Assembly: GCF_000160455.2 (NCBI RefSeq)
Contig: NZ_ACJX03000001.1
Span: forward strand, 1,188,001 to 1,252,000
Reading direction: 5' to 3'
Source of the DNA: Acetomicrobium hydrogeniformans ATCC BAA-1850
GTDB taxonomy: Bacteria; Synergistota; Synergistia; Synergistales; Acetomicrobiaceae
DNA length: 64,000 bases
Both the position numbers and the translations under genes were made by a program. The notes under the pieces were generated by a model, which did no database searches, was not told the origin of the DNA, and saw only the letters and a program-made list of their open reading frames with translations. Shown here piece after piece: positions 1 to 8,528 of this stretch. Numbering within the stretch: the first letter of the stretch is position 1; every line of letters begins with the position of its first letter.

Positions 1-1170
1 AATATAAAGCTGCTTGTGGCCAATAAAGTCGATGAAACTTACACCTCAGCCGAAAGGCCCGTCGTCAAAAACGTGATCTTGACCGGATTGCCCGATATAG
101 AAAAACCCTTTATTGCCGAAAAGAGATGGTGGATAGGCAGGCCGCTGAATATGGCACTAGTTAATAAAGCCCTTTTGGAACTTTTGAGGCATGATCGTGT
201 GGCATCAGCCGACTACAAACTTTTAGAAGATGACGAAGAGGTCACCGTCGAGTTCGTGGTACAAAGGAAACCTCCTAAAGAATATAAATTCTATGGCTAC
301 AGCACAAACCTGTCCCCCTACAACAGGTGGGTTAGCCTCGAATATACGGGAAGAGATGTACTGGACATAGGCGATGAGGCAAACTTGAAATTATGGTTGG
401 GTGAGAACACTCTTGCGAGGGCTAGCTATATGGGGAAAGAGGGAGGGGCGTGGCGTTTCGAATCGGATCTGGCTTTTCAAGATTGGGAGATTTCTCCTGA
501 AAACAGTGGAAAAGTAGATTGGAAGAGGTCTTTTTTGTATTTGGGATTCAGCAAGGTCGACGAAGACTTACTGCCCTTTAGCGGAGGGTTCGCCTTCGAT
601 TACATAGATGGTGATGGAAGCGATCATCATTGGGGCCCAATGGTCAAACTTTTTTATAAGAATAAATCAACAGATAAGTCAAAGGGATATTTTGAAGCCA
701 AAGGAGTGCTATGGTATCCTGAAGGAGAAACGTTGCTTGGGCATTTGGACTTTTATTCTTCTTTTTCCGTTGGGGATAAGTTGAGCCTGAATTTTTCCGG
801 AGGTTTGGAGAAAGGGGATGCGAGCACTCCTGCTTGGGCATCTTACCTTGGAGGTCACGGAGAACTGCTAAGTCGTTACGGACATCCTGTTATGGCGGAT
901 AACACGGCCTGGGCCAGAGTAGGCCTAAAAAGCGCCCTGATAAGAGGCTGGTTTGCAAGGTTTGAACCCGAATTCTTCGGCGCTGTAGGTTACGCCATGG
1001 ATGACGATTGGAATAGCTTTGATGATATTTGGGAAGTTGGGATAAGGCTTAATATTCCCAACAGGCTTATTGACTTGAACGTATTTGCTTTATATGATGA
1101 TCGTAGCGATTGGACTTTTGGCTTTTCTGTGGGGATGCCGCCCCTTTCCTTTGAACCGGTTATGCCGTAA
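1..1170 (+). CDS. Outer-membrane beta-barrel protein with POTRA-like segment (5' partial)
   Basis: The reading frame is open at the left edge, so the N-terminus is missing; an internal GTG at 16 is probably not the true start. The visible part opens with a segment like a POTRA/surface-antigen repeat (VKNVILTGLPDIEKPF, then a helix-like RPLNMALVNKALLELL stretch) and continues as about 280 residues of alternating aromatic and polar strands, as in an outer-membrane barrel. Patatin-type phospholipases of the PlpD group have this POTRA-plus-barrel C-terminus, and that is my favoured but unproven reading. BamA/TamA-like proteins are the alternative. The chain ends in FEPVMP rather than a terminal aromatic residue. 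It implies a diderm cell envelope. Confidence 0.6.
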   Translation, partial: NIKLLVANKVDETYTSAERPVVKNVILTGLPDIEKPFIAEKRWWIGRPLNMALVNKALLELLRHDRVASADYKLLEDDEEVTVEFVVQRKPPKEYKFYGYSTNLSPYNRWVSLEYTGRDVLDIGDEANLKLWLGENTLARASYMGKEGGAWRFESDLAFQDWEISPENSGKVDWKRSFLYLGFSKVDEDLLPFSGGFAFDYIDGDGSDHHWGPMVKLFYKNKSTDKSKGYFEAKGVLWYPEGETLLGHLDFYSSFSVGDKLSLNFSGGLEKGDASTPAWASYLGGHGELLSRYGHPVMADNTAWARVGLKSALIRGWFARFEPEFFGAVGYAMDDDWNSFDDIWEVGIRLNIPNRLIDLNVFALYDDRSDWTFGFSVGMPPLSFEPVMP

Positions 1171-1195
1171 TTTCGCCCATGTAGAGGTTTTGAAG

Positions 1196-1223
1196 TTGAC
1201 AAACCACGAGGTCCTTGTATAAT
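1196..1223 (+). promoter_or_regulatory. Sigma-70 promoter for tRNA-Tyr/tRNA-Thr/tuf
   Basis: TTGACA (1196-1201) and TATAAT (1218-1223) are both perfect consensus hexamers, spaced 16 nt. They lie 35 nt upstream of tRNA-Tyr and just after the preceding gene. A strong promoter is expected in front of tRNA and elongation-factor genes. Confidence 0.85.
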
Positions 1224-1257
1224 CATTTTCGCGAGCCGGTTTATTTGGTTGGCTTTT

Positions 1258-1343
1258 GGGGGGATAGCCAAGTGGCCAAAGGCAGCAGACTGTAAATCTG
1301 CCGGCGGACGCCTTCGCAGGTTCAAATCCTGCTCCCCCCACCA
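1258..1343 (+). tRNA. tRNA-Tyr (anticodon GTA)
   Basis: Full cloverleaf with acceptor GGGGGGA/TCCCCCC, anticodon loop CTGTAAA carrying GTA, a long class II variable arm (about CGGCGGACGCCTTC) and T loop TTCAAAT. CCA is encoded at 1341-1343. It is first in a tRNA-Tyr/tRNA-Thr/tuf transcription unit, an arrangement known from many bacteria. Confidence 0.95.
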
Positions 1344-1347
1344 TTAA

Positions 1348-1423
1348 GCCGACTTAGCTCAGCAGGCAGAGCACTTCCATGGTAAGGAAGGGGTCGCCGG
1401 TTCGATTCCGGCAGTCGGCTCCA
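1348..1423 (+). tRNA. tRNA-Thr (anticodon GGT)
   Basis: Acceptor GCCGACT pairs with AGTCGGC. The anticodon loop ATGGTAA gives GGT, reading ACC and ACT threonine codons. CCA is encoded. It lies 4 nt after tRNA-Tyr and is evidently co-transcribed with it and with tuf. Confidence 0.95.
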
Positions 1424-1597
1424 GAACGCTAGAGGTCCGAGACGCATGGGTTGTTTCGGATCTCTTTTAGTATGTTGCCGGGAAATTATTTGCAAACGTG
1501 CAAGAAAAGGGCAGCAAGAGAAGGTAACGGCCGTCTTCTTGAAGTCGTTAAGGGTTAGCAATGCACGATCAGGTTAGTTTAAGGGAGGCTGACAAGC

Positions 1598-2803
1598 ATG
1601 GCAAAGGCAAAGTTTGAGAGGATGAAACCACATTTAAACATAGGAACCATAGGGCACATCGACCACGGCAAGACAACCTTGACCGCCGCTATAACCAGGA
1701 CCCTTTCCACCCAGGGATTCGCTGACTTCACCCCCTTCGACGAAATAGACAAGGCCCCTGAGGAGAGGGAACGGGGAATAACGATAAGCATATCCCACGT
1801 GGAGTACCAGACCGACCACAGACACTACGCCCACATAGACTGCCCCGGACACGCCGACTACATAAAGAACATGATCACCGGAGCAGCCCAGATGGACGGA
1901 GCCATATTAGTCGTATCCGCTGCCGACGGGCCCATGCCGCAGACGAGGGAACACGTCCTTTTGGCAAGGCAGGTCAACGTCCCCTCCATAGTGGTCTTCA
2001 TGAACAAGGTGGACATGGTAGACGACGAGGAATTGCTCGACCTTGTCGAGATGGAAGTGAGAGACCTCCTTTCAAGCTACGACTTCCCGGGAGACGAAGT
2101 CCCCGTGATAAGAGGCTCCGCCTTGAAGGCCCTGGAGTGCGGCTGCGGCAAGAGGGAGTGTCAGTGGTGCGGCAGGATATGGGAGCTCATGGACGCCTGC
2201 GACAGCTACATACCCCTTCCAGAGCGCCCCGTGGATCAACCCTTCCTCATGCCCATTGAGGACGTCTTCTCCATAACGGGACGCGGTACCGTCGTCACCG
2301 GCAGGGTCGAAAGAGGAAAGATAAACTCAGGCGAGGAAGTGGAGATCGTAGGCATGAAGGAGGACAAGACAAAGACTGTGGCCACCTCCCTTGAGATGTT
2401 CAGAAAGATCTTAGACGAGGCCATAGCGGGAGACAACATAGGAATACTCCTTCGGGGCGTGGGCAAAGACGACGTGGAAAGGGGCCAGGTGGTGGCAAAA
2501 CCCGGCACCATAACTCCCCACAAACACTTCAAAGCCGAGATATACGTCCTGAAGAAGGAAGAAGGCGGAAGACATACCCCCTTCTTCAACGGCTACAAAC
2601 CTCAGTTTTACTTCAGGACCACCGACGTCACCGGTGAGATAACCCTGCCCGAGGGCGTAGAGATGGTAATGCCCGGAGACAACGCCAACATAGAAGTGAA
2701 GCTCATAGTTCCCGTAGCCTTGGAGAAGGGCTTGAGGTTTGCCATAAGGGAAGGCGGACGTACAGTAGGTGCCGGCGTAGTAACGGACATACTGGACAAG
2801 TAA
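1598..2803 (+). CDS. tuf: Elongation factor Tu
   Basis: The GTPase that delivers aminoacyl-tRNA to the ribosomal A site. Visible motifs are the P-loop GHIDHGKT (residues 19-26), the switch region [16 protein letters not shown] (81-85), NKVD, and domains II and III through the usual C-terminus. At 401 residues it is slightly long. The extra length includes a cysteine cluster, C181, C183, C188 and C191 ([11 protein letters not shown]), just after the SALK G5 motif; this is not part of the canonical E. coli protein. The ATG follows the ribosome-binding site GGGAGG. It is co-oriented with upstream tRNA-Tyr/tRNA-Thr and downstream rpmG. Identification is secure. Confidence 0.98.
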   Translation: MAKAKFERMKPHLNIGTIGHIDHGKTTLTAAITRTLSTQGFADFTPFDEIDKAPEERERGITISISHVEYQTDHRHYAHIDCPGHADYIKNMITGAAQMDGAILVVSAADGPMPQTREHVLLARQVNVPSIVVFMNKVDMVDDEELLDLVEMEVRDLLSSYDFPGDEVPVIRGSALKALECGCGKRECQWCGRIWELMDACDSYIPLPERPVDQPFLMPIEDVFSITGRGTVVTGRVERGKINSGEEVEIVGMKEDKTKTVATSLEMFRKILDEAIAGDNIGILLRGVGKDDVERGQVVAKPGTITPHKHFKAEIYVLKKEEGGRHTPFFNGYKPQFYFRTTDVTGEITLPEGVEMVMPGDNANIEVKLIVPVALEKGLRFAIREGGRTVGAGVVTDILDK

Positions 2804-2833
2804 GTCCCCTTAAAAGTGAAAGGGGGGATATGA

Positions 2834-2983
2834 ATGGCCGATGTAGTTGGATTGGAGTGCACCGAGTGCAAGCGCCGAAATTACGTGACAACTGTTAACA
2901 AGAAGAAACAGTCCAAGAAACTCGAGAAGAAGAAATTTTGCCGGTGGTGTAATAAACACACCTTGCACAAGGAGACGAAGTAG
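2834..2983 (+). CDS. rpmG: 50S ribosomal protein L33
   Basis: A 49-residue protein with the L33 zinc ribbon: C9-x2-C12 and C36-x2-C39, followed by HTLHKETK. It is the zinc-binding (C+) paralogue type. ATG at 2834 is chosen because the overlapping ATG at 2830 reads an unrelated frame. The site AGGGGGG lies about 7 nt upstream. Its place between tuf and tRNA-Trp/secE is the usual context for this gene in many bacteria. Confidence 0.95.
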   Translation: MADVVGLECTECKRRNYVTTVNKKKQSKKLEKKKFCRWCNKHTLHKETK

Positions 2984-3004
2984 TATAAAATAGCTCTTGC
3001 AAGC

Positions 3005-3081
3005 AGGTCCGTAGCTCGAATTGGCAGAGCACCGGACTCCAAATCCGGGGGTTGCAGGTTCGAATCCTGCCGGGCCTGCCA
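3005..3081 (+). tRNA. tRNA-Trp (anticodon CCA)
   Basis: Acceptor AGGTCCG pairs with CGGGCCT (one T-G pair). The anticodon loop CTCCAAA gives CCA, the T loop is TTCGAAT, the discriminator is G and CCA is encoded. It lies between rpmG and a terminator. In related gene orders it directly precedes secE. Confidence 0.95.
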
Positions 3082-3090
3082 GAATATACA

Positions 3091-3126
3091 CCCTGACTGA
3101 GAATATTCTCAGTCAGGGTTTTTTAT
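3091..3126 (+). terminator. Rho-independent terminator after tRNA-Trp
   Basis: A perfect 14-bp inverted repeat (CCCTGACTGAGAAT at 3091-3104, its complement at 3105-3118) followed by TTTTTT. It ends the tuf transcription unit and separates it from secE. Confidence 0.9.
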
Positions 3127-3225
3127 TGCAAATTTAGGAGCGTCGGACTGGATTTATGCGACAGCGATTTGAATGGCGCAATAAAACTTGTGCCTTTCGA
3201 AAAGGGAACCTATTATTTCGCTTGA

Positions 3226-4011
3226 CTAACCCGAGGTTAAGATTTTATCGATCATCTCCTTTGCCTTGGGCAGTAATTCGGCATGTAGGTATTCCTCGAT
3301 CGGTAGTTCGCGAATTTTACTCAGGTCTTTATAGTTGCCTGACATAACGCAGCCAAGTTGTTCGAGATTTTTTCCTTCTTCAGGACCTGCGATTTTTGCG
3401 ATTTCCTCGTTTGAAGCAATATTTTTAAGGGGCTGCATAAGTTCAATTCCATAACTTGCAAAAAAATCCTTGAATGATTCAAGGACGTAGGGAAGCTGGT
3501 TGAGCTTAATCACACCTTCGTGGGAACTTCTTTCTCCGGTGACAATTCTTGAGATTTTGAGTTTAATGGCTAGAAGAGCTCTCATGATGTGAAGGTAGAG
3601 GTGGCAGGCTATGCAGGGGGTGTAAAACCCCCATCTTTCTATTGAGATTTCAAAGGAGCTAGCGCAAAGTTGCATCCATAACTTCGGAGAACCGTGAATT
3701 ACCGGCTCAAAGGTGTGAGCGTCCCTTTTGGCGAGCTCTTTCTTTACAAAATCGAGCCTCTTTATCAGAACTTCAGGGTTTCCGTACTCAGTTCCCGTGT
3801 AAACGATGGAAGGCAGGAGAAAAGAAAATTGGTGAAGTTCGTGGGCTTTTAGGATAGCCACAATGCTGTCCCTACCGGCTATCTCTCCTATTACGGCAGA
3901 TCCCCTTGAATGAATATTCATTACTTTTTCTAAGGAAAGCATCCATTCCGGAAATTCAGTTATTATATCAGGTTTTGTGGCAAAAATCTCAAGTAGCTTT
4001 TCTCTTTTCAT
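3226..4011 (-). CDS. Unassigned protein resembling PP-loop/adenine-nucleotide alpha-hydrolase enzymes
   Basis: A 261-residue protein that I cannot assign. Its N-terminal third has GEIAGRDSIVAIL, in the place and form of the SGGxDS pyrophosphate loop of N-type ATP pyrophosphatases, but the first Ser-Gly pair is changed. A PCIACHLYLH segment with two cysteines and a TGERSSHEG segment follow, where such enzymes often carry substrate or metal ligands. An ATP-dependent tRNA or cofactor-modifying role is inference only. It starts 6 nt after the upstream phosphoglycerate mutase gene on the same strand, with AGGGTGA as ribosome-binding site, so the two are almost certainly one operon. No signal peptide or membrane segment is seen. 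Confidence 0.4.
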   Translation of the reverse strand: MKREKLLEIFATKPDIITEFPEWMLSLEKVMNIHSRGSAVIGEIAGRDSIVAILKAHELHQFSFLLPSIVYTGTEYGNPEVLIKRLDFVKKELAKRDAHTFEPVIHGSPKLWMQLCASSFEISIERWGFYTPCIACHLYLHIMRALLAIKLKISRIVTGERSSHEGVIKLNQLPYVLESFKDFFASYGIELMQPLKNIASNEEIAKIAGPEEGKNLEQLGCVMSGNYKDLSKIRELPIEEYLHAELLPKAKEMIDKILTSG

Positions 4012-4017
4012 AATTAA

Positions 4018-5298
4018 TCACCCTAACGATTTGTCACGACTAATGCGTAAGGGACATTGTCCGTATTGCAGTCCGTAAAGATCTGCCCTGTCCATGAAAT
4101 TTAGGATCATGGGCATCATTTCATTTCCCTTGACTTCGCCAAGGGAGCCGTAGAGGCATGATATCTCGTCGAAATTGACGACTTTATCTCTTCGAAGGTA
4201 TTTGCCAACCATCAATAGCGGCACGCTTTCTCCGGAATGTATCATGTCACCAACGCTTGGAGTGGAGTGGTCGGCAGTTATCACCAGCAGGGTTTCGTTG
4301 AAGTCCAATTCCGGCAAGATCTTTCCAAGAGCACTATCAAGTGATTCGATGACCTTTACCTTATTTTCCGGGATGCGGGTGTGAGCTGCGACGTCCGGAG
4401 CCTTCGTATGGACGAAGCAAAAATCTTTTTCGGATTCGACTGCCTGTTTTAGTTTTGCAAGCAGGTCTTCATAAGGATCTTTTATGTTAAATCTATGAAC
4501 TTTCATGTCAAATATTTTGCCTATGCCTGTATATAAAGCCGAAGACACGAAAGCTTCCGATCTAAGTTTCCATTTTTCCTCAAAGCTTTTTATCTTTTTT
4601 AATTTTCCAGCTCTTTGGGTTGCCGCAGCATTTATGGGCGGCAAGCCCAAGTCTTTTCTTTTGCTGTTTAGGGGATTTGAGGCTAATTTTAAATGAGCCC
4701 ACAGAATATATTTGTTCAACACCTCTGCAGTTTGATTTGCTGCGTCGAGGTTTTCGGCTCCCTCCAGGGATTCAATTTGCAAAAGGGGGCGACCGTTAAA
4801 AATAGGATTAGAGTCAGAAATTTGGGAGGATACATTGCCAGACAGTTTTAGGATGCCGTCTATGCCGTGCGTTGGCTTAAATTCGACCTCTATGCCTTTA
4901 TGTCTAAAATATCGTATATCATCTATCAATGACATTATCGTTTCTTCGTCTGCAGGTGGCTTTTCCTCTGCAAGATAAAGAGTGTCGTCAATTTCTTTTA
5001 CGGACAACAGTTTCACGAGAACGAAAACTTCGTCGAAGCTGACTTCGAAATCGTAACCCAAGGCTTCTATGACTCCCCTTCCGGGGAAATCTTCAATGGC
5101 ATAACCAAATATTAAAAAGTGAGCAATTTCGCTGGGCAGGGGCGCACCTTTGCAGAGGGCAGTCAAAGATCCGTTAGCTCCGACACTTGCTAAATAATCA
5201 AGTGTCGGTGTATGGGCTTTTTGCAGGGGAGTGTTCTGGTTCCAGTCGGATATGCCTCTGTCTCCCAAACCATCCAATATGATAAATAGGCATTTCAA
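4018..5298 (-). CDS. apgM: 2,3-bisphosphoglycerate-independent phosphoglycerate mutase, archaeal type
   Basis: Interconverts 3- and 2-phosphoglycerate in glycolysis. The sequence has the alkaline-phosphatase-superfamily metal motif LDGLGD near the N-terminus, a PSEIAHFLIFGY segment matching the phosphoserine loop, FPGRG, KAPDVAAH, and TADHSTP near the C-terminus. Its 426 residues fit the short archaeal ApgM class rather than the roughly 510-residue bacterial GpmI. The start is TTG at 5298 (protein MKCLFII), 7 nt after GGGAGG; ATG options inside would remove the first strand. It is transcribed against the flanking ribosomal genes, together with the gene at 3226-4011. Confidence 0.85.
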   Translation of the reverse strand: MKCLFIILDGLGDRGISDWNQNTPLQKAHTPTLDYLASVGANGSLTALCKGAPLPSEIAHFLIFGYAIEDFPGRGVIEALGYDFEVSFDEVFVLVKLLSVKEIDDTLYLAEEKPPADEETIMSLIDDIRYFRHKGIEVEFKPTHGIDGILKLSGNVSSQISDSNPIFNGRPLLQIESLEGAENLDAANQTAEVLNKYILWAHLKLASNPLNSKRKDLGLPPINAAATQRAGKLKKIKSFEEKWKLRSEAFVSSALYTGIGKIFDMKVHRFNIKDPYEDLLAKLKQAVESEKDFCFVHTKAPDVAAHTRIPENKVKVIESLDSALGKILPELDFNETLLVITADHSTPSVGDMIHSGESVPLLMVGKYLRRDKVVNFDEISCLYGSLGEVKGNEMMPMILNFMDRADLYGLQYGQCPLRISRDKSLG

Positions 5299-5631
5299 GA
5301 TGATGCCTCCCTTCGAAAGGGTATATTTGTTTCAATAACCTCTTTGTTGTTGTTATCTGTTATTATATAGTTTAGGTTAAATTTACACATCAAAGATCAC
5401 GAAGCCGATTCGCTTGACTTATAAAATATGTGCATGATAATATACTTCGGCAAGTGCCAATATGTCTTATGTTGGTTGCTGTCCTGTGTATCTGTTCAAT
5501 AGGGTTTTCATGAGTCTGTTGTATTGAATTTCATTTGGTTTACAGGTAGGTTCTATATTAGGGATAGGATTGCGGTTCCGCATTTATAGAGCTTTTCGTT
5601 TTCTTACCTCATATAGCAGGAGGAAAAGAAT
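5299..5631. other. Intergenic region with divergent promoters
   Basis: A 333-nt AT-rich gap between the leftward apgM and the rightward secE. It holds the candidate secE promoter and, on the minus strand, a weaker candidate for apgM: TTGATG complementary to 5388-5393, 18 nt, then TATATA at 5364-5369. I see no open reading frame or recognisable RNA. Confidence 0.5.
5414..5441 (+). promoter_or_regulatory. Candidate promoter for secE-nusG-rplKA
   Basis: TTGACT (5414-5419), 16 nt, then GATAAT (5436-5441). It lies about 190 nt upstream of secE and would restore transcription downstream of the inserted reverse-strand genes. Confidence 0.55.
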
Positions 5632-5814
5632 TTGGGAAAGGTTATGAATTTTTTGAGAGAAGCGCGGGCAGAGCTTAGGAGGGTTACGTGGCCAAACAGA
5701 AAGCAAGTTTGGATATCTACGTTGCTGGTTATAGGTGTTACCCTGTTGGTCTCGGCCTATTTAGGCGTTCTGGATTTGATATTTACTGCAGTTTTCTCAA
5801 AAGTTGTAGGGTAG
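5632..5814 (+). CDS. secE: Preprotein translocase subunit SecE
   Basis: The small membrane subunit of the SecYEG channel. It has 60 residues: an amphipathic cytosolic helix, the conserved WP pair (W20-P21), and a single membrane helix at about residues 27-55. This is the short one-helix form. TTG at 5632 is chosen because AGGAGG lies 8 nt upstream at 5618-5623. An in-frame ATG at 5644 would be too far from that site. nusG follows, as in most bacteria. Confidence 0.93.
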   Translation: MGKVMNFLREARAELRRVTWPNRKQVWISTLLVIGVTLLVSAYLGVLDLIFTAVFSKVVG

Positions 5815-5917
5815 TGTTTTTCGAGGAGTTATTAACTGCCGTAGAATTTTTAAGGATCTCTAAGGGATCGACATTAAAGAGCCCTTGTATCATAAAAATA
5901 GAGCATTAGGGGGGTGA

Positions 5918-5940
5918 GGGGGCCCAAACGGCCCCCTTTT
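5918..5940 (+). promoter_or_regulatory. GC-rich hairpin plus T4 immediately before nusG
   Basis: GGGGGCC (5918-5924), loop CAAAC, GGCCCCC (5930-5936), then TTTT. The stem ends 9 nt before the nusG ATG. It could be a weak terminator/attenuator, or it could occlude or reposition the purine-rich ribosome-binding region at 5908-5922. Confidence 0.55.
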
Positions 5941-5945
5941 CGGTG

Positions 5946-6488
5946 ATGAGTGACAAAAACGAGCGTCGGTGGTATGTTATCCAAACATATGCAGGATATG
6001 AAAACAAGGTCAAAGCCAATCTTGAACAGCGTATAGCTACCATGGGCATGGAGGATAAAATATTTAGAGTGCTCGTGCCGATGGAAGAGAGAGTATATGT
6101 CAAGGACGGGAAACAGAAGAAAGTAAAGAGAAAAGTATTTCCCGGCTATATCCTCGTGGAGATGATCCTTGACGACCAATCTTGGTATGTAGTGAGACAT
6201 ACGCCGGGCGTTACGGGTTTTGTTGGAGCCGGAAATAACCCTATACCTTTATCCGATAGAGAGGTACAGGATGTATTCGCCAAGATTGGCAGGGAACAAA
6301 TGAAGCCGAAGGTGGAAATCGATCTCAAGCCGGGAGACGTGATTCGCGTGAAGAGCGGGCCCTTTGAAGGGCAGGCTGGTACGGTTGTCGAGGTCATTCC
6401 GGAGAAGGGAAAGGTCAAATTTTCGGTCACGCTTTTCGGTCGCGAGACTATTGTCGAGGCCGATTACAATGATTTGACCAAAATATAA
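5946..6488 (+). CDS. nusG: Transcription termination/antitermination factor NusG
   Basis: A 180-residue protein with the N-terminal NGN domain (RWYVIQTYAGYENKVKANL at about 8-26, then VFPGYILVEM) and a C-terminal KOW domain (GDVIRVKSGPFEGQAGTV). It binds RNA polymerase and couples it to Rho or the ribosome. An ATG at 5946 directly follows an in-frame GTG at 5943; I take the ATG. No spaced ribosome-binding site is visible, because a GC-rich hairpin occupies that place. The order secE-nusG-rplK is standard. Confidence 0.96.
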   Translation: MSDKNERRWYVIQTYAGYENKVKANLEQRIATMGMEDKIFRVLVPMEERVYVKDGKQKKVKRKVFPGYILVEMILDDQSWYVVRHTPGVTGFVGAGNNPIPLSDREVQDVFAKIGREQMKPKVEIDLKPGDVIRVKSGPFEGQAGTVVEVIPEKGKVKFSVTLFGRETIVEADYNDLTKI

Positions 6489-6520
6489 AAGCAATGAAGG
6501 TCGCATAGGAGGGAATTTAA

Positions 6521-6946
6521 ATGGCAAAAAAGGTGGTAGCACAGATAAAGCTGCAGTTGCCGGCGGGTAAGGCCACTCCAGCACCGCCAGTGGGTCCTGC
6601 CCTTGGCCAGCACGGCGTAAATATTATGGAATTTTGCAAACAGTTCAACGCAAAGACCGCAGACGATGCAGGCATGATAATTCCTGTCGTGCTGACCGTT
6701 TATGCCGACAGAAGCTTTACCTTCGAACTTAAAACGCCGCCAGCCAGCATACTGCTCAAGAAGGCTGCCGGGGTCGAGAAGGGTTCGGGCGAACCGAACA
6801 GGAACAAGGTCGGCAAGGTCACGAGGGAACAGGTAAGGGAAATAGCCAAGACCAAGATGCAGGATTTAAATGCCAACGACATTGAGGCAGCTATGCACAT
6901 GATCGAGGGAACGGCCCGATCTATGGGCATAGAAGTGGTAGGTTAG
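6521..6946 (+). CDS. rplK: 50S ribosomal protein L11
   Basis: A 141-residue protein with the N-terminal [30 protein letters not shown] signature region (about residues 5-34, proline-rich hinge) and a C-terminal rRNA-binding domain with [14 protein letters not shown]. It forms the L11 stalk base contacted by elongation factors. AGGAGGG lies about 8 nt before the ATG. It follows nusG by 32 nt. Confidence 0.98.
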   Translation: MAKKVVAQIKLQLPAGKATPAPPVGPALGQHGVNIMEFCKQFNAKTADDAGMIIPVVLTVYADRSFTFELKTPPASILLKKAAGVEKGSGEPNRNKVGKVTREQVREIAKTKMQDLNANDIEAAMHMIEGTARSMGIEVVG

Positions 6947-6998
6947 GGGATATTAGTGGCAGGGGAGACCCGCTATTGACCACAGGGAGGAATGCGAT

Positions 6999-7709
6999 AT
7001 GGCAAAACGATCGAAACGTTATTTAGCAATGTTGGAGAAGGTCGATAAGGTAAAATTTTATGGCCTTAGAGAGGCGCTCGAGCTTTTGGCGGAATTCCCA
7101 AAGGCTAAGTTTGATGAGACTGTCGAGGTGCACATACGTTTGGGCGTAGACCCCCGTCATGCCGATCAGCAAGTTAGGGGTACGGTAAGCTTGCCCCATG
7201 GGACTGGTCAGGAGAAGAGAGTGCTCGTCATAGCTTCAGGAGAGAAGATCAAGGAAGCCGAAGAAGCCGGTGCCGATTTTGTCGGCGGGGAGGACATGGT
7301 TCAGAAGATCGAAGGTGGATGGCTGGATTTCGATGCAGTTATCGCTACGCCCGACATGATGCGCGTAGTAGGTCGTCTCGGACGAATCCTGGGCCCTCGT
7401 GGTTTGATGCCAAGCGCCAAGACAGGGACCGTTACCTTCGATGTGGGCGAAGCTGTTAGGGAAATCAAGGCAGGACGAATCGAGTTCCGTGTCGATAGGT
7501 ACGGAATCATTCATGTGGGGATCGGCAAGATGAGCTTTACACCGGACATGTTATTCGATAATGCAAAAACGCTTTTGCGTGCAGTGCTCCGTGCTCGCCC
7601 CGCTGCCGTTAAGGGACAGTACGTACGAAGTATTACCGTAGCTCCAACTATGGGCGTTGGGATCAAGGTCGATCCTGCAAGAGCTCAAAAGGAGTTGGTA
7701 GAAGAATAG
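6999..7709 (+). CDS. rplA: 50S ribosomal protein L1
   Basis: A 236-residue protein with typical L1 features: [20 protein letters not shown] near residue 40, [25 protein letters not shown], and a C-terminal [16 protein letters not shown]. It binds 23S rRNA at the mobile L1 stalk and in many bacteria represses its own operon. The ATG follows GGGAGG and lies 52 nt after rplK. Confidence 0.98.
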   Translation: MAKRSKRYLAMLEKVDKVKFYGLREALELLAEFPKAKFDETVEVHIRLGVDPRHADQQVRGTVSLPHGTGQEKRVLVIASGEKIKEAEEAGADFVGGEDMVQKIEGGWLDFDAVIATPDMMRVVGRLGRILGPRGLMPSAKTGTVTFDVGEAVREIKAGRIEFRVDRYGIIHVGIGKMSFTPDMLFDNAKTLLRAVLRARPAAVKGQYVRSITVAPTMGVGIKVDPARAQKELVEE

Positions 7710-7761
7710 GTTTGCTATGGGTGGCTTGGTCGCCCTTGAAGATAGATTTTTAAAAGTCTGC

Positions 7762-7790
7762 TTGATATGAATAGGTAATGTAAGTATAAT
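7762..7790 (+). promoter_or_regulatory. Promoter for rplJ-rplL
   Basis: TTGATA (7762-7767), 17 nt, TATAAT (7785-7790), located between rplA and the L10 leader. It gives the stalk genes their own transcript apart from rplKA. Confidence 0.75.
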
Positions 7791-7795
7791 ATGTT

Positions 7796-7946
7796 GTGCT
7801 ATTGGGCTTAAGACAGCGGGTGGATTACCTTAATCGGCCAGAAGAAGCCGGCCTGCCGAGGTCCAGGAGATCGTCGCTATGTCATGATGATAAGGCTCCT
7901 GGTGAACGCCCGGGAGCCTTATTTTTTTAAAAAAGGAGGTGAAGGA
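7796..7946 (+). ncRNA. L10 leader (ribosomal protein autoregulatory RNA)
   Basis: The leader has the conserved GCGGGTGG, CTTAATCGGCC, and GGCCTGCCGAGG blocks typical of the rplJ leader, a known binding site for the L10(L12) complex. It ends in a terminator-like hairpin (7892-7920: AAGGCTCC...GGGAGCCTT) with T7. The excess L10 complex would thus favour attenuation of rplJL. The hairpin lies 26 nt before the rplJ start. Confidence 0.8.
7892..7928 (+). terminator. Attenuator hairpin in L10 leader
   Basis: AAGGCTCC (7892-7899) pairs with GGGAGCCTT (7912-7920) across a short loop, followed by ATTTTTTT. It stands in front of rplJ rather than after a gene, so it acts as an attenuator rather than an operon end. 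Confidence 0.75.
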
Positions 7947-8480
7947 ATGCCTTCAAAGGCGAACGTTCAGGAGTTACAAGAGTTAACCGGATTGCTTCAG
8001 GGATCTCAGGCGGTATTTTTCTGCGAGTACAAGGGGCTAACGGTGGAGCAGATAGGACAAATCAGGGCGAAGATCAGGGAAGCCCAGGGTTTGATGAGGA
8101 TAGCGAAAAACACTCTCTTCAGCCTGGCCCTGAAGGAAGTCGGATTGCCGGTACCCGAGGAGATGCTCTCCGGCCCTAACGTTTTCACGATTGCCTATGG
8201 AGATCCGGTAGTAGTAGCTAAGACCTTAACGGATTACATTAAAACGACCAAGAGCGAAGCCTTGAAAATAAAGGGAGCTTTGCTTGAACAAAGGCTCTTA
8301 GGTCCGGAAGATGTCAGCGTTTTGGCCACCTTGCCATCGAGGGATGTGCTGTTGGCTCAGGTTTTGGGCACTATGGAGGCTCCGATAAGAGGACTTGTCA
8401 CAGTGTTGTCCGGAAACATCCGAGGTCTGGTGACCTGTTTAGATCAGATCGCAAAGGCAAAGGAGAAAGAAGCAGCTTAA
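7947..8480 (+). CDS. rplJ: 50S ribosomal protein L10
   Basis: A 177-residue protein starting MPSKANVQELQELTG. It has the typical globular N-terminal domain (AVFFCEYKGLTVEQI, RIAKNTLFSLAL, LSGPNVFTIAYGDP) and a C-terminal helix that carries L7/L12 dimers. ATG at 7947 follows AAAGGAGGTGAAGG. A longer reading frame from 7884 would include the attenuator and is rejected. It forms the ribosomal stalk and regulates its own leader. Confidence 0.97.
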   Translation: MPSKANVQELQELTGLLQGSQAVFFCEYKGLTVEQIGQIRAKIREAQGLMRIAKNTLFSLALKEVGLPVPEEMLSGPNVFTIAYGDPVVVAKTLTDYIKTTKSEALKIKGALLEQRLLGPEDVSVLATLPSRDVLLAQVLGTMEAPIRGLVTVLSGNIRGLVTCLDQIAKAKEKEAA

Positions 8481-8528
8481 AGACATTTTTGGCACAATCG
8501 TTAAAATTTAAAAGGGAGGAATCGAGAA

